NCBI GenBank assembly: GCA_021785235.1
Contig: JAJYGB010000275.1
Span: 1 to 7,424 of the forward strand
Direction: 5' to 3'
Length of the DNA stretch: 7,424 nt
From: Bacteroidota bacterium
Lineage (GTDB): Bacteria; Bacteroidota; Kryptoniia; Kryptoniales; JAKASW01
Under the pieces are notes generated by a model that did no database searches, was not told the DNA's origin, and saw nothing but the letters and a program-made list of their open reading frames with translations. The position numbers and the translations under genes were made by a program. Of this stretch, positions 1 through 6,646 are shown piece by piece (position 1 is the stretch's first letter; each line of letters opens with the position of its first letter).

Positions 1-46
1 TACCTTCGTTCTGCCATCGCATCCCGGCGGTTCGTCTTTTCGTCAT
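1..46 (-). CDS. Possible start of a further gene, cut by window edge
   Basis: An ATG at 46-44 overlaps the TGA stop of hemG as ATGA, the classical form of coupled genes in an operon, and its frame stays open for 15 codons to the edge (MTKRRTAGMRW...). The stretch is too short to recognise any family, and a frame of this length can be open by chance. If real, it would be co-translated with hemG. No hairpin followed by a T run is seen after hemG, so transcription may continue. Missing heme genes such as hemN, hemB or hemL are the natural candidates, but nothing in the 15 residues identifies one. Confidence 0.3.
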   Translation of the reverse strand, partial: MTKRRTAGMRWQNEG

Positions 47-1395
47 GTCAAAATTGTCTGAGCGGTCTGCTTCCCGTTCGCTATACAATCCGCGACGGAA
101 ATGCCGTCCTTGTAGTTGGAGCAAATATAAAAACCCTTGTGCAGGCTTTCAACGTGCCTGACGGCGTCGAGTATCGACAGGTGCCCGATGTTGTACTGAG
201 GAATAGCCCTGTCCCATTTGCTGACCGCGCGGAACGCCGGTGCACCTTCTATCTTCATGAGCGAGGCATTCTCCTCGTGTGCTATCTTCGCGATCTCCTC
301 ATTCGAAAGGGCGGCGAGTTTCGGCTGCCTGGATCCCCCGACGAATGTGGTGAATTCCACGAAACCTTCGGGCGCCCGGTCCGGAAATATACTGGAGCTC
401 CATATCGTCCCGAGTATCTTCCTGTCCTCGACCTCAGGCACGAGGAATCCGAAACCTTTAAGGTCGATTCTCACCTGTTCGCGCTTATAGCCGAGAACTG
501 CGACGGCAACGGGCGGGTATTTTATCTTCGCCAGCTCGCTCGACAATTCCGGAAGCCACGATTTTACAATCGACGCGGCGGCGAACGCCGGAGTCGAAAG
601 GACGACCGCGTCGTACACTTCGCTGTCGAGTACGCCGTTCAGGGAATAACCCACGACGAATCCAGTTTGCCCCTTCTTCACACTCTCCACCGCGGCGCCG
701 TACCGGATCGAGCCGGCAAATTCTTTAGCGATGGTCGCCGGAAGTATTCCCATCCCGCTGCGGAAGGCAAAGAGTTTTGCCGACGCTTTCGCTTTGGTGC
801 CGCGCTTCTTTCTTTCGCGCGCGCCCCCGATCGTACCTTTCAGGAGCCCGCCGTATTTTTCCTCGAGCGCGTATAATTTCGGAAACGCCGCCCTCACACT
901 GAGGTCGGATGGATTCCCGGCGTACACACCTGCGACGAACGGGTTTATGGCATAGTCGAGAAACTCTCCGCCGAGCCTGCGCGTGACAAAGTCGGCTATC
1001 GACTCTTCGTACTCAGCCCGTCCAATAAACGGCTCTGCAAACAGCCTCAGCTTTCCACCAAGAGTCCACAGCCTCGTCGAAATGAACGAGCCCGGTCCCG
1101 ATGGAAGAGCGTACAGCTTCCCGTTCCGCAGGATGAAACGAAATTTCGAGGCTTCGTCGGCATAGACCTTCTCGCCACTGATCGAGAGGTCCGAAAGAAG
1201 TTCGTCGATCACGAAGTTTGTTTCGGACGTGCTGTTGGGCCCGTTTTCGACCAGATAGCCTTCGACAAATTTCGTCCCGATCGTGCCTCCCGGCCCCGCG
1301 TTCTTCTCGAGGACCGTTACTTCAGCGCCGCCTTTCTTAAGGAAATGAGCCGTCGATAATCCGGATATGCCGGCACCAATCACTGCAATTTTCAT
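43..1395 (-). CDS. hemG: FAD-dependent porphyrinogen oxidase (PPOX family, HemG/HemY type)
   Basis: Oxidises protoporphyrinogen IX (or coproporphyrinogen III in the Gram-positive-type branch) to the porphyrin with FAD and oxygen. It is an oxygen-dependent amine-oxidase fold, not the flavodoxin-like HemG of E. coli. With the ATG at 1395 the protein has 450 residues and begins MKIAVIGAGISGLSTAHFL, the dinucleotide-binding fold with Glu30 of the FAD ribose site. PGGTIGT (35-41) and VENGPNS (49-55) follow, then KLRLFAEPFIGR (115-126), NPFVAGVYAGNPSDLSVRAA (151-170), which is the strongest family mark, FRSGMGILP (211-219), and GFYICSNYKDGISVADCI (421-438) contacting FAD. An ATG at 1452 would add 19 residues without family similarity, and TTG and GTG codons in frame lie between; TAAGG 11 bases before 1395 favours the short form. 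It follows hemH after 160 bases. Its stop overlaps a possible next start (ATGA). Confidence 0.95.
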   Translation of the reverse strand: MKIAVIGAGISGLSTAHFLKKGGAEVTVLEKNAGPGGTIGTKFVEGYLVENGPNSTSETNFVIDELLSDLSISGEKVYADEASKFRFILRNGKLYALPSGPGSFISTRLWTLGGKLRLFAEPFIGRAEYEESIADFVTRRLGGEFLDYAINPFVAGVYAGNPSDLSVRAAFPKLYALEEKYGGLLKGTIGGARERKKRGTKAKASAKLFAFRSGMGILPATIAKEFAGSIRYGAAVESVKKGQTGFVVGYSLNGVLDSEVYDAVVLSTPAFAAASIVKSWLPELSSELAKIKYPPVAVAVLGYKREQVRIDLKGFGFLVPEVEDRKILGTIWSSSIFPDRAPEGFVEFTTFVGGSRQPKLAALSNEEIAKIAHEENASLMKIEGAPAFRAVSKWDRAIPQYNIGHLSILDAVRHVESLHKGFYICSNYKDGISVADCIANGKQTAQTILT

Positions 1396-1404
1396 ATTGA
1401 ACTG

Positions 1405-1411
1405 CACCTTA
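1405..1411 (-). promoter_or_regulatory. Probable Shine-Dalgarno site of hemG
   Basis: TAAGGTG on the minus strand, with AAGG ending 11 bases before the ATG at 1395. Spacing is a little long. It supports starting hemG at the codon that opens the FAD-binding fold rather than at the ATG at 1452. A stronger-looking AGGAG slightly further upstream has no ATG at a usual distance in the hemG frame. Confidence 0.45.
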
Positions 1412-1555
1412 CTTTCCTGCAAATCTCCTCGGACGTAGAATCGCGGTGTCATGGGTCATTCGGTGAAGCATGCCTATCGTGAGCAGCCGTCTCCGCGCCA
1501 CGGTGCCTCCCGCGACATACGCCGGTGATTTTCTTACGCTGCGATCCCGGTTAAA

Positions 1556-2524
1556 TCAAAACTCTTTCGCTCTTTTCAGGACAAGCTCGGCAAGCGCCTC
1601 TATGAATTTAGGAGAATCATTCAGCGCGGGCATCATCTCGAACTGTTCAACCCCCGCGATTCGGGCCTCATTCCTGAACAAATGATTCACCTCGTACAAC
1701 GTTTCCGAGTGTTCACTGACAAAGCTTATCGGGGCTACCAGGATATTCTTCTCTCCCTCGGCTGCGAGTCGCTTTATCTCGGCGAGGGTCGGCGGGCCAA
1801 GCCACTCCACCGGTCCGACGCGGCTTTGATACGCGAGTGAATGCGGATTAGTGAACTTAGCCGAGACAAGTTCGACCGTCTCTATGATCTGCTTCTGGTA
1901 CGGATCACCGCGCTTTATCACCCGGACGGGAACGCCGTGCGCGCTGAAGAGTATATAAACCTTCCTGCGGATTGCTTTGGGAAACCTGTCGAGCGCTTCG
2001 CCAATCCTATCCGCAATCGCCTCGATGTAAAGAGGATTGTCGTGATAACTCTCGATTTGGACGACCTTCATTCTCCTGTTCGGGTTCTCGGTCACGCGGT
2101 TCCACTCTTCGAAGCTCGATAGCGTCGTGGTCCTGGAATAATGCGGGTAGAGCGGCAGCAGGACCACATTCTCAATGTTGTCGTTCAGAAGTGAACGGTA
2201 GGTTTGTTCTATGTAAGGCTTGAAGTACCTCATCCCGATATAGACTTTCGCATCTATACTTTCCTGCAGTCTCTTCTCAAGCGCGTCAGCCTGCAACACG
2301 GTGAGGTCAAACTGTGGAGACTTTCCCCCCATGACGTCGTAATAATGGGTGGTCTTCACGGCGCGCTTCTTCGCGATGAACCTGGCAAGCATCCTTCTCG
2401 TAAAGCCGCGGAGCGGGATCTCAATTATGTAGGGATCCATGAAAAGGTTGAAAAGAAATTCCTCGATGTCGTCCTTCGAAAGAGGGCCGCCGAGGTTCAG
2501 AAGGACAACGCCGATCTTGCTCAC
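1556..2524 (-). CDS. hemH: Ferrochelatase (protoporphyrin or coproporphyrin type)
   Basis: Inserts ferrous iron into a porphyrin, the metal-loading step of heme synthesis. It is soluble or membrane-associated; no membrane span is visible. The protein has 322 residues and starts at GTG. The GTG has a very good AGGAG 6 bases upstream and in-frame stops a few codons before it, so the start is firm. Marks: VVLLNLGGP (6-14), YYDVMGGKSP (61-70), MRYFKPYIEQT (98-108), LPLYPHYSRTTT (123-134), FSAHGVP (193-199) with the metal-handling His196, YQSRVGPVEWLGP (232-244), and FVSEHSETLYE (268-278) with Glu274. I see no cysteine anywhere, so it has no C-terminal [2Fe-2S] cluster of the kind found in animal and some bacterial enzymes. 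It sits between hemE and hemG. Whether its substrate is protoporphyrin IX (HemH) or coproporphyrin III (CpfC) cannot be told here, because the coproporphyrinogen-converting enzyme is outside the window. Confidence 0.97.
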   Translation of the reverse strand: MSKIGVVLLNLGGPLSKDDIEEFLFNLFMDPYIIEIPLRGFTRRMLARFIAKKRAVKTTHYYDVMGGKSPQFDLTVLQADALEKRLQESIDAKVYIGMRYFKPYIEQTYRSLLNDNIENVVLLPLYPHYSRTTTLSSFEEWNRVTENPNRRMKVVQIESYHDNPLYIEAIADRIGEALDRFPKAIRRKVYILFSAHGVPVRVIKRGDPYQKQIIETVELVSAKFTNPHSLAYQSRVGPVEWLGPPTLAEIKRLAAEGEKNILVAPISFVSEHSETLYEVNHLFRNEARIAGVEQFEMMPALNDSPKFIEALAELVLKRAKEF

Positions 2525-2530
2525 CGGCTT

Positions 2531-2535
2531 CTCCT
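2531..2535 (-). promoter_or_regulatory. Shine-Dalgarno site of hemH
   Basis: AGGAG on the minus strand, 6 bases before the GTG of hemH. It is the best ribosome binding site in the window and decides the GTG start. In-frame TGA and TAG codons lie directly upstream, so no longer protein is possible. Confidence 0.8.
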
Positions 2536-2594
2536 ATCATCCAACGACGGGACGACGCCGGCAATCAGCCCAGGGCGCAGCCGCGATCCGGCGG

Positions 2595-3623
2595 TCAATT
2601 CGGCCTCCAATTTTTCACAAAGTCGACCAGCCTCTTCACATTGGCTACGGGGGTACCCGGCATAATTCCATGGCCGAGGTTGAAAATGTGCCTGCCGCGC
2701 GGCGCGCTCTTTAAAACTCTCTCCGCCCCGGATTGTATCGCCTCCGGCCCGGCGAAGAGTATAGCGGGATCGAGGTTACCCTGTACGACAGTGCCCGCCC
2801 GTCCTGCCGCCTCAGCGATCGGAATCGTCCAATCGACCCCGACCGCGGACGCCCCGGTCGAGGCAATTTGCTCGAGCGAATGGTTCGCTCCCTTCGAGAA
2901 GACAATTACCGGCACTTCCGGGCGCAATGCCCGAACTATCTCCCTGATATATCTCAGCGAAAATTCCTCGTAAAGTTGGGTAGGGAGAACACCGGCCCAG
3001 GTATCGAAAATCTGCACGACATCTGCCCCGGCGGCATGCTGCATCTTCAAATACGCAACCGCATTCCCTGCAAGTCTCTCGAGAAGCTGGTGCGCGGTCG
3101 CCGGGTCATCGTAAAGCATCGTCCTGGCATGGACAAACTCGCCCCCCTTACCATCGACCATATATGCCAACAATGTCCATGGTGATCCGCAGAACCCGAT
3201 CAGCGGGACCCTTCCGTTCAGTTTCTCGACCGTAAGCCGGATCGCGTCGGCAACATATTTCAAATCTTTGGAACAGTCCGCATCGTGAACTGCCGCCAGC
3301 GATTCCCTGTTCCTCACAGGGTTAGTGAAGCGAGGTCCGCCTTTACCTTCTTCGACAACGAGTTTCATTCCCATCGCTTCGGGAAGGACCAGTATGTCGG
3401 AAAAGATTATCGCTGCGTCGACCCCGATTGTGTCGACCGGCTGAATCGTCACCTCCGCCGAAAGCTCGGGCGTTTTGCACATAGCAAGGAAATCGTGGTG
3501 AGCCCTGACGGCCATGTACTCCGGCAAATACCTTCCCGCCTGGCGCATGATCCATATGGGGGGACGTTCGGCCTGCACGCCGTTGAGCACCCTCAGGAGA
3601 AGGTCGTTGTCAAGCTTTTTCAT
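2595..3623 (-). CDS. hemE: Uroporphyrinogen decarboxylase
   Basis: Removes four carboxyl groups from uroporphyrinogen III to give coproporphyrinogen III, without cofactor; cytosolic. With the ATG at 3623 the protein is 342 residues, normal for the family, and starts MKKLDNDLLLRVL. The frame stays open to an upstream ATG at 3683, but those 20 extra residues are Arg/Trp-rich, unlike the family, and lie wholly inside hemD, so I reject that start. Marks: PPIWIMRQAGRYLPEY (21-36) with Arg27 and Arg31; IIFSDILVLPEAMGM (72-86) with the catalytic-type Asp76; GFCGSPWTLLAYMVDG (143-158) with Tyr154; IFDTWAGVL (205-213); VDWTIPI (263-269); QGNLDP (281-286); and FNLGHGIMPGTP (314-325) with His318. These match the substrate-binding Arg, Asp, Tyr and His set known from characterised UroD enzymes. 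The start overlaps the end of hemD by 14 bases, with only GGTGGG close upstream. hemH follows after 70 bases. Confidence 0.98.
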   Translation of the reverse strand: MKKLDNDLLLRVLNGVQAERPPIWIMRQAGRYLPEYMAVRAHHDFLAMCKTPELSAEVTIQPVDTIGVDAAIIFSDILVLPEAMGMKLVVEEGKGGPRFTNPVRNRESLAAVHDADCSKDLKYVADAIRLTVEKLNGRVPLIGFCGSPWTLLAYMVDGKGGEFVHARTMLYDDPATAHQLLERLAGNAVAYLKMQHAAGADVVQIFDTWAGVLPTQLYEEFSLRYIREIVRALRPEVPVIVFSKGANHSLEQIASTGASAVGVDWTIPIAEAAGRAGTVVQGNLDPAILFAGPEAIQSGAERVLKSAPRGRHIFNLGHGIMPGTPVANVKRLVDFVKNWRPN

Positions 3624-4374
3624 GTCCCACCAGGCTCGCGACAAGATTCTCCGTGGTCGAATTCTCCGGAACGACATCCACACTCAGGCCCAGATTCTCG
3701 GCCGCCTTCTTGCTCATAGGACCTATCACGGCAATCTCCTTCCCCTTCAAAACGGGTGCACCGAAGACGTCAAGGAAATTCCTGATTTGGGAAGGGCTGA
3801 AGAACACAACAACGTCAAATTCGCCGGCGACAATTTGCTGTTTCAATTTCACATCGATGGAATTATTCGGAAGCGTATTGTAAACAACGACCTCGTCCGC
3901 AGTCCCGCCGTGCGACCTGACCGAGTCGGCAACGTCACTCATTGAAAGGCTCCCCTTCGGTATGAGCACTCGTTTCCCTCGCCACTCGAAGTCCGCGAGA
4001 GACTTCATCAGCTCCACTGAGTTGAATTTGTCCGGAATGAAATCGGGCTCGATCCCGGATTCCCTGATCGACTCCGCCGTCTTCCTTCCGATGGCAATCA
4101 GAAACGGTTTGCCGTCCGCACTCTTCTTCAGAGCCACATGCCGGGCGACATGTTTAACGGCATTTACAGAGGTGAAGATCACCACATCATACCGGCCAAA
4201 TCCGCCGATGCGTGCGGCATCCGCCGGCGAAAGCGCTGCAGGTTCGATTACGATCGTCGGTACACAAAGGACCTGTGCGCCGAATTTTTCAAGTTCGGTG
4301 GAAATCGACTCCGACTGATCTGCGGTCCTGGTTACGACGATCCTCTTCTGAGAAAGCGGTAAATCAACTTTCAT
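3610..4374 (-). CDS. hemD: Uroporphyrinogen III synthase
   Basis: Closes hydroxymethylbilane to uroporphyrinogen III with inversion of ring D; cytosolic. The 254-residue length is typical. This family is weakly conserved, but the two-lobed pattern is clear. Lobe 1 begins with RIVVTRTADQSESISTELEK (11-30) and has VPTIVIEP (38-45), the YDVVIFTSVNAVKHV stretch (62-76) and AIGRKTAESI (94-103). Lobe 2 holds VLIPKGSLS (136-144), VVVYNTLP (162-169) with the conserved Tyr165, VVVFFSPSQIRNF (188-200), and IAVIGPMSKKAAENLGL (214-230) followed by VVPENSTTENLV. The usual Thr of the GPxT turn is Ser (GPMS). Position between hemC and hemE confirms the call. An AGAAAGG lies upstream at a rather long spacing (13 bases from the end of AAAGG to the ATG). 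Its last 14 bases overlap the start of hemE, so the two are probably translated together. Confidence 0.95.
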   Translation of the reverse strand: MKVDLPLSQKRIVVTRTADQSESISTELEKFGAQVLCVPTIVIEPAALSPADAARIGGFGRYDVVIFTSVNAVKHVARHVALKKSADGKPFLIAIGRKTAESIRESGIEPDFIPDKFNSVELMKSLADFEWRGKRVLIPKGSLSMSDVADSVRSHGGTADEVVVYNTLPNNSIDVKLKQQIVAGEFDVVVFFSPSQIRNFLDVFGAPVLKGKEIAVIGPMSKKAAENLGLSVDVVPENSTTENLVASLVGHEKA

Positions 4375-4401
4375 TTGAATAGTACGACCTTTCTTCTTCG
4401 A

Positions 4402-5325
4402 TCAAGCCGACGCGCTCCTGATCTCGCTGAGTATCTTGTCTGCTCCGAGAGAGAGGAGCTTCGCCGCCAATTCATCCCCCGTCTTTCCGGGATTCTTTTC
4501 ATCAAGGCCGACGGAGCCCTTTATAAGCGTCTCACCGTCCAACGACGCAACCATGCCCCAAACAGTTTTGTCCGTGAAAGATGTGTAAACCCCGATAGGT
4601 ACCTGGCATCCACCTTCGAGTCTGCCGAGGAACGCGCGCTCGGCGAGAGCCGCAACCTCTGAACCGGCAACGTTGTACCCTTCCATAAGCTCTTTCATCG
4701 TGTTGTCCGATTCGCGCGCTTCGACCGCAATAATCCCCTGTCCGACCGCAGGAAGCATCGTTTCGGGTTTCAGAACTTCCGTTACCTTATCCGCCATGCC
4801 GAGGCGCTTGATCCCGGCGAATGCCAGGAGCATTCCCGCGTAACCTTCATCCTCGAGTTTCCTGAGGCGGGTGTTGAGGTTCCCGCGGATGTCTACCAGG
4901 TTCAGATCACTCCGGAGATGCATCAACTGTGAGCGTCGCCTCAGGCTGCCCGTGGCGACCGTCGACCCTTTTGGAAGCTCGAGCAGCTTCATCCCGTCCT
5001 GCGCAATCAGAGCGTCGCGGACATCCTCACGCGCGCTAAACGCTATTATATCGAGCCCCTCTGGTAGCTCGGTCGGCAGGTCCTTCAGACTGTGTACCGC
5101 GCAGTCTATTTCGTTGTCAAGCAGCGCCCTTTCGATCTCCCGCGTAAACAGTCCCTTGTCGCCGATCTTGGAAAGGGGCGAATCGAGGATCTTGTCGCCG
5201 GTAGTTTTTATCTTGACGATCTCGGGTTCGATTTCTTTGCGGCTTGAGCGGAGATAATTTGCGACGGCGTTCGCCTGGTAAAGGGCGAGCTGGCTTCCGC
5301 GCGTTCCGATTCTAACCCTTTTCAT
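4402..5325 (-). CDS. hemC: Hydroxymethylbilane synthase (porphobilinogen deaminase)
   Basis: Polymerises four porphobilinogen molecules into the linear tetrapyrrole hydroxymethylbilane, using a covalent dipyrromethane cofactor; cytosolic. The 307 residues match the family. Visible marks in order: RIGTRGSQLALYQA (5-18); KIKTTGDKILD (38-48) and GDKGLFTREIE (55-65); the catalytic loop DCAVHSLKDLPTELPEGL (74-91) with Asp82; TGSLRRRSQL (125-134) and DIRGNLNTRLRKL (145-157), which supply substrate-binding arginines; LAFAGIKRLG (167-176); and ERAFLGRLEGGCQVPIG (229-245), in which Cys240 is the cofactor attachment site. All key residues are present. The ATG lies inside the end of hemA (14-base overlap) with a GGAAG close upstream, which suits translational coupling. 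Its product is handed to HemD, the next gene, 27 bases downstream. Confidence 0.98.
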   Translation of the reverse strand: MKRVRIGTRGSQLALYQANAVANYLRSSRKEIEPEIVKIKTTGDKILDSPLSKIGDKGLFTREIERALLDNEIDCAVHSLKDLPTELPEGLDIIAFSAREDVRDALIAQDGMKLLELPKGSTVATGSLRRRSQLMHLRSDLNLVDIRGNLNTRLRKLEDEGYAGMLLAFAGIKRLGMADKVTEVLKPETMLPAVGQGIIAVEARESDNTMKELMEGYNVAGSEVAALAERAFLGRLEGGCQVPIGVYTSFTDKTVWGMVASLDGETLIKGSVGLDEKNPGKTGDELAAKLLSLGADKILSEIRSASA

Positions 5326-6580
5326 CTTCTTCCAATCCGAACAGCGACTTCAGCATTTTGACGCGGTCGACGACGGAAATCCCGTTCTCGGCGCTTTTGA
5401 GATTGGTCATCGGCTCATGAAGTATTTTGTTGACAAGCGACCGCGTGATCTCTTCGACGATCTCCATGTCAGATCCGTTCATCTTGCCCTTGTGGCGCCT
5501 GATTTCCTCCTCGCGTATCTGCTCGATCTTATCGCGTAGCATCTTTATTGTCGGGCCGACCTCGAGTGAGTTGTACCATTTCATAAAATCGTTGACTTCT
5601 TCGTCCAGCACCCTCTGCACGGCGACTATTTCTGCGCGCCTCATTTGCATATTTTTCGCGACCACCAGGTTGAGGGAGTCTACATCGTTAAGAAAGACGT
5701 TCGGTATCTTTCTGGCTGCGGGCTCGACGTTCCTCGGAACGCCGATATCGATTATGAGGAGCGGGCTGCTTTCGCGACCCCTCATCGCCGCGGCGACCAT
5801 TTCCCGCGTGAGTATGTACTCGGAACCACCGACGCTGGAAATGACAATGTCGGCTTGCTGCAGCTTCTCCGGCAGCGCGTCGAGGGAGACTGCTTCGCCC
5901 ATGCCAATCTGCTCCGCAAGACTCTTCGCCCGCTCGAGCGTCCTGTTCGCTATAAAGAGGCGTGCTATCTCCTTCGGTTTCAGGTCCTTCGCCGCAAGCT
6001 CGGCGGTTTCGCCGGCACCTATCAGGAGGACGGTCCTCCCTTTCAGGTTACCGAATATCTTTTCGGCGAGCTCAACGGCGGCATAACTGACAGACACGGC
6101 GCCCTCAGATATCTTCGTCTCTGCCTTGGCGCGCTTGCCGGCTTTGAGAGCTATCTGGCAGGCGTGGTGCATAAGCGTTCCCACGGTGCCGAGTTCGACT
6201 CCAGTGTTATAGGCTTCCTTTACCTGGCCGAGGACCTGGATGTCTCCAAGCATCAGCGAATCGATACCAGACGCGACGGCAAAGAGATGCCGGACGGCTT
6301 CGAAACCCTCGAATGTTTCATAACCCACTTCAAGATCACCGTCCGTGAGTTTTTTCCCCTCACGCACAAGCCGGTAGAGTTCGTCGTGAGTCTTCGGGGC
6401 CGAGGACGGTATCATGTAGAGCTCCGTCCGGTTGCAAGTGGAAACTATCAGCGACTCCCGTGCGATGGACTTCAGCCTCTCCGATATTTCACGGATTTCT
6501 TCGGAGGAATAATATATCTTCTCGCGCGCTTCGACGTTTGCGGTCCTGTGATTGATCGAAACCGCGGTGAGTTTTAACAT
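5312..6580 (-). CDS. hemA: Glutamyl-tRNA reductase
   Basis: Reduces glutamyl-tRNA(Glu) to glutamate-1-semialdehyde with NADPH, the first and usually controlled step of the C5 route to tetrapyrroles; cytosolic. The 422-residue length is normal. The N-terminal catalytic domain opens with SINHRTANVEAREK (8-21) and carries STCNRTE (47-53) with the catalytic Cys49. HLFAVASGIDSLMLGD (98-113) includes the conserved His98, and is followed by IQVLGQVKEAY. The NADPH domain has VLLIGAGETAELA (184-196) and ANRT (211-214), followed by IIDIGVPRNVEP (276-287). The C-terminal helical dimerisation region ends in DRVKMLKSLFGL. The Asp in LGD replaces the more common Glu, as I recall for many Bacteroidota-type enzymes. 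The ATG gives the expected N-terminus, but the upstream sequence (TAGACTGAA) has only a weak Shine-Dalgarno match. It follows ccsA/hemX by 66 bases and its last 14 bases overlap hemC, so coupled translation is likely. HemL, the next enzyme in the pathway, is not in the window. Confidence 0.98.
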   Translation of the reverse strand: MLKLTAVSINHRTANVEAREKIYYSSEEIREISERLKSIARESLIVSTCNRTELYMIPSSAPKTHDELYRLVREGKKLTDGDLEVGYETFEGFEAVRHLFAVASGIDSLMLGDIQVLGQVKEAYNTGVELGTVGTLMHHACQIALKAGKRAKAETKISEGAVSVSYAAVELAEKIFGNLKGRTVLLIGAGETAELAAKDLKPKEIARLFIANRTLERAKSLAEQIGMGEAVSLDALPEKLQQADIVISSVGGSEYILTREMVAAAMRGRESSPLLIIDIGVPRNVEPAARKIPNVFLNDVDSLNLVVAKNMQMRRAEIVAVQRVLDEEVNDFMKWYNSLEVGPTIKMLRDKIEQIREEEIRRHKGKMNGSDMEIVEEITRSLVNKILHEPMTNLKSAENGISVVDRVKMLKSLFGLEEDEKG

Positions 6581-6646
6581 TTCAGTCTAATCTATATGTA
6601 ACTGACGAATGGCAGGCACCATGTGAATCGCATAACTGTCATTCAT

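Noticed and set aside
139..876. A 245-codon open frame on the plus strand, opposite hemG
   Set aside because: Antisense to the FAD-oxidase gene. Its composition is Arg-, Glu- and Phe-rich with no domain pattern, so I treat it as a shadow frame.
1396..1452. N-terminal extension of hemG from an ATG at 1452
   Set aside because: Enzymes of this family begin almost directly with the dinucleotide-binding fold. The 19 extra residues show no signal peptide or domain, and a ribosome site is present before 1395.
2525..2594. Short GC-rich inverted repeat (CCGC and GCGG, six-base loop) after the hemE stop, considered as a terminator
   Set aside because: The stem is only 4 pairs and no T run follows; hemH continues with a strong ribosome site in the same direction.
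3624..3683. N-terminal extension of hemE from an ATG at 3683
   Set aside because: The 20 extra residues lie inside hemD, are Arg/Trp-rich and have no counterpart in the family, whose members begin close to the MKKLDNDLLL segment.
5645..6577. A 310-codon open frame on the plus strand, opposite hemA
   Set aside because: It lies antisense to a hemA with every catalytic motif intact. Its translation shows no recognisable family and is the expected by-product of codon bias in a GC-rich gene.
6587..6625. Possible promoter before hemA (TATAGA-like element in the AT-rich gap)
   Set aside because: No matching -35 element at a usual spacing, and no Bacteroidota-type TTG/TAnnTTTG pair. A hexamer alone is not enough.
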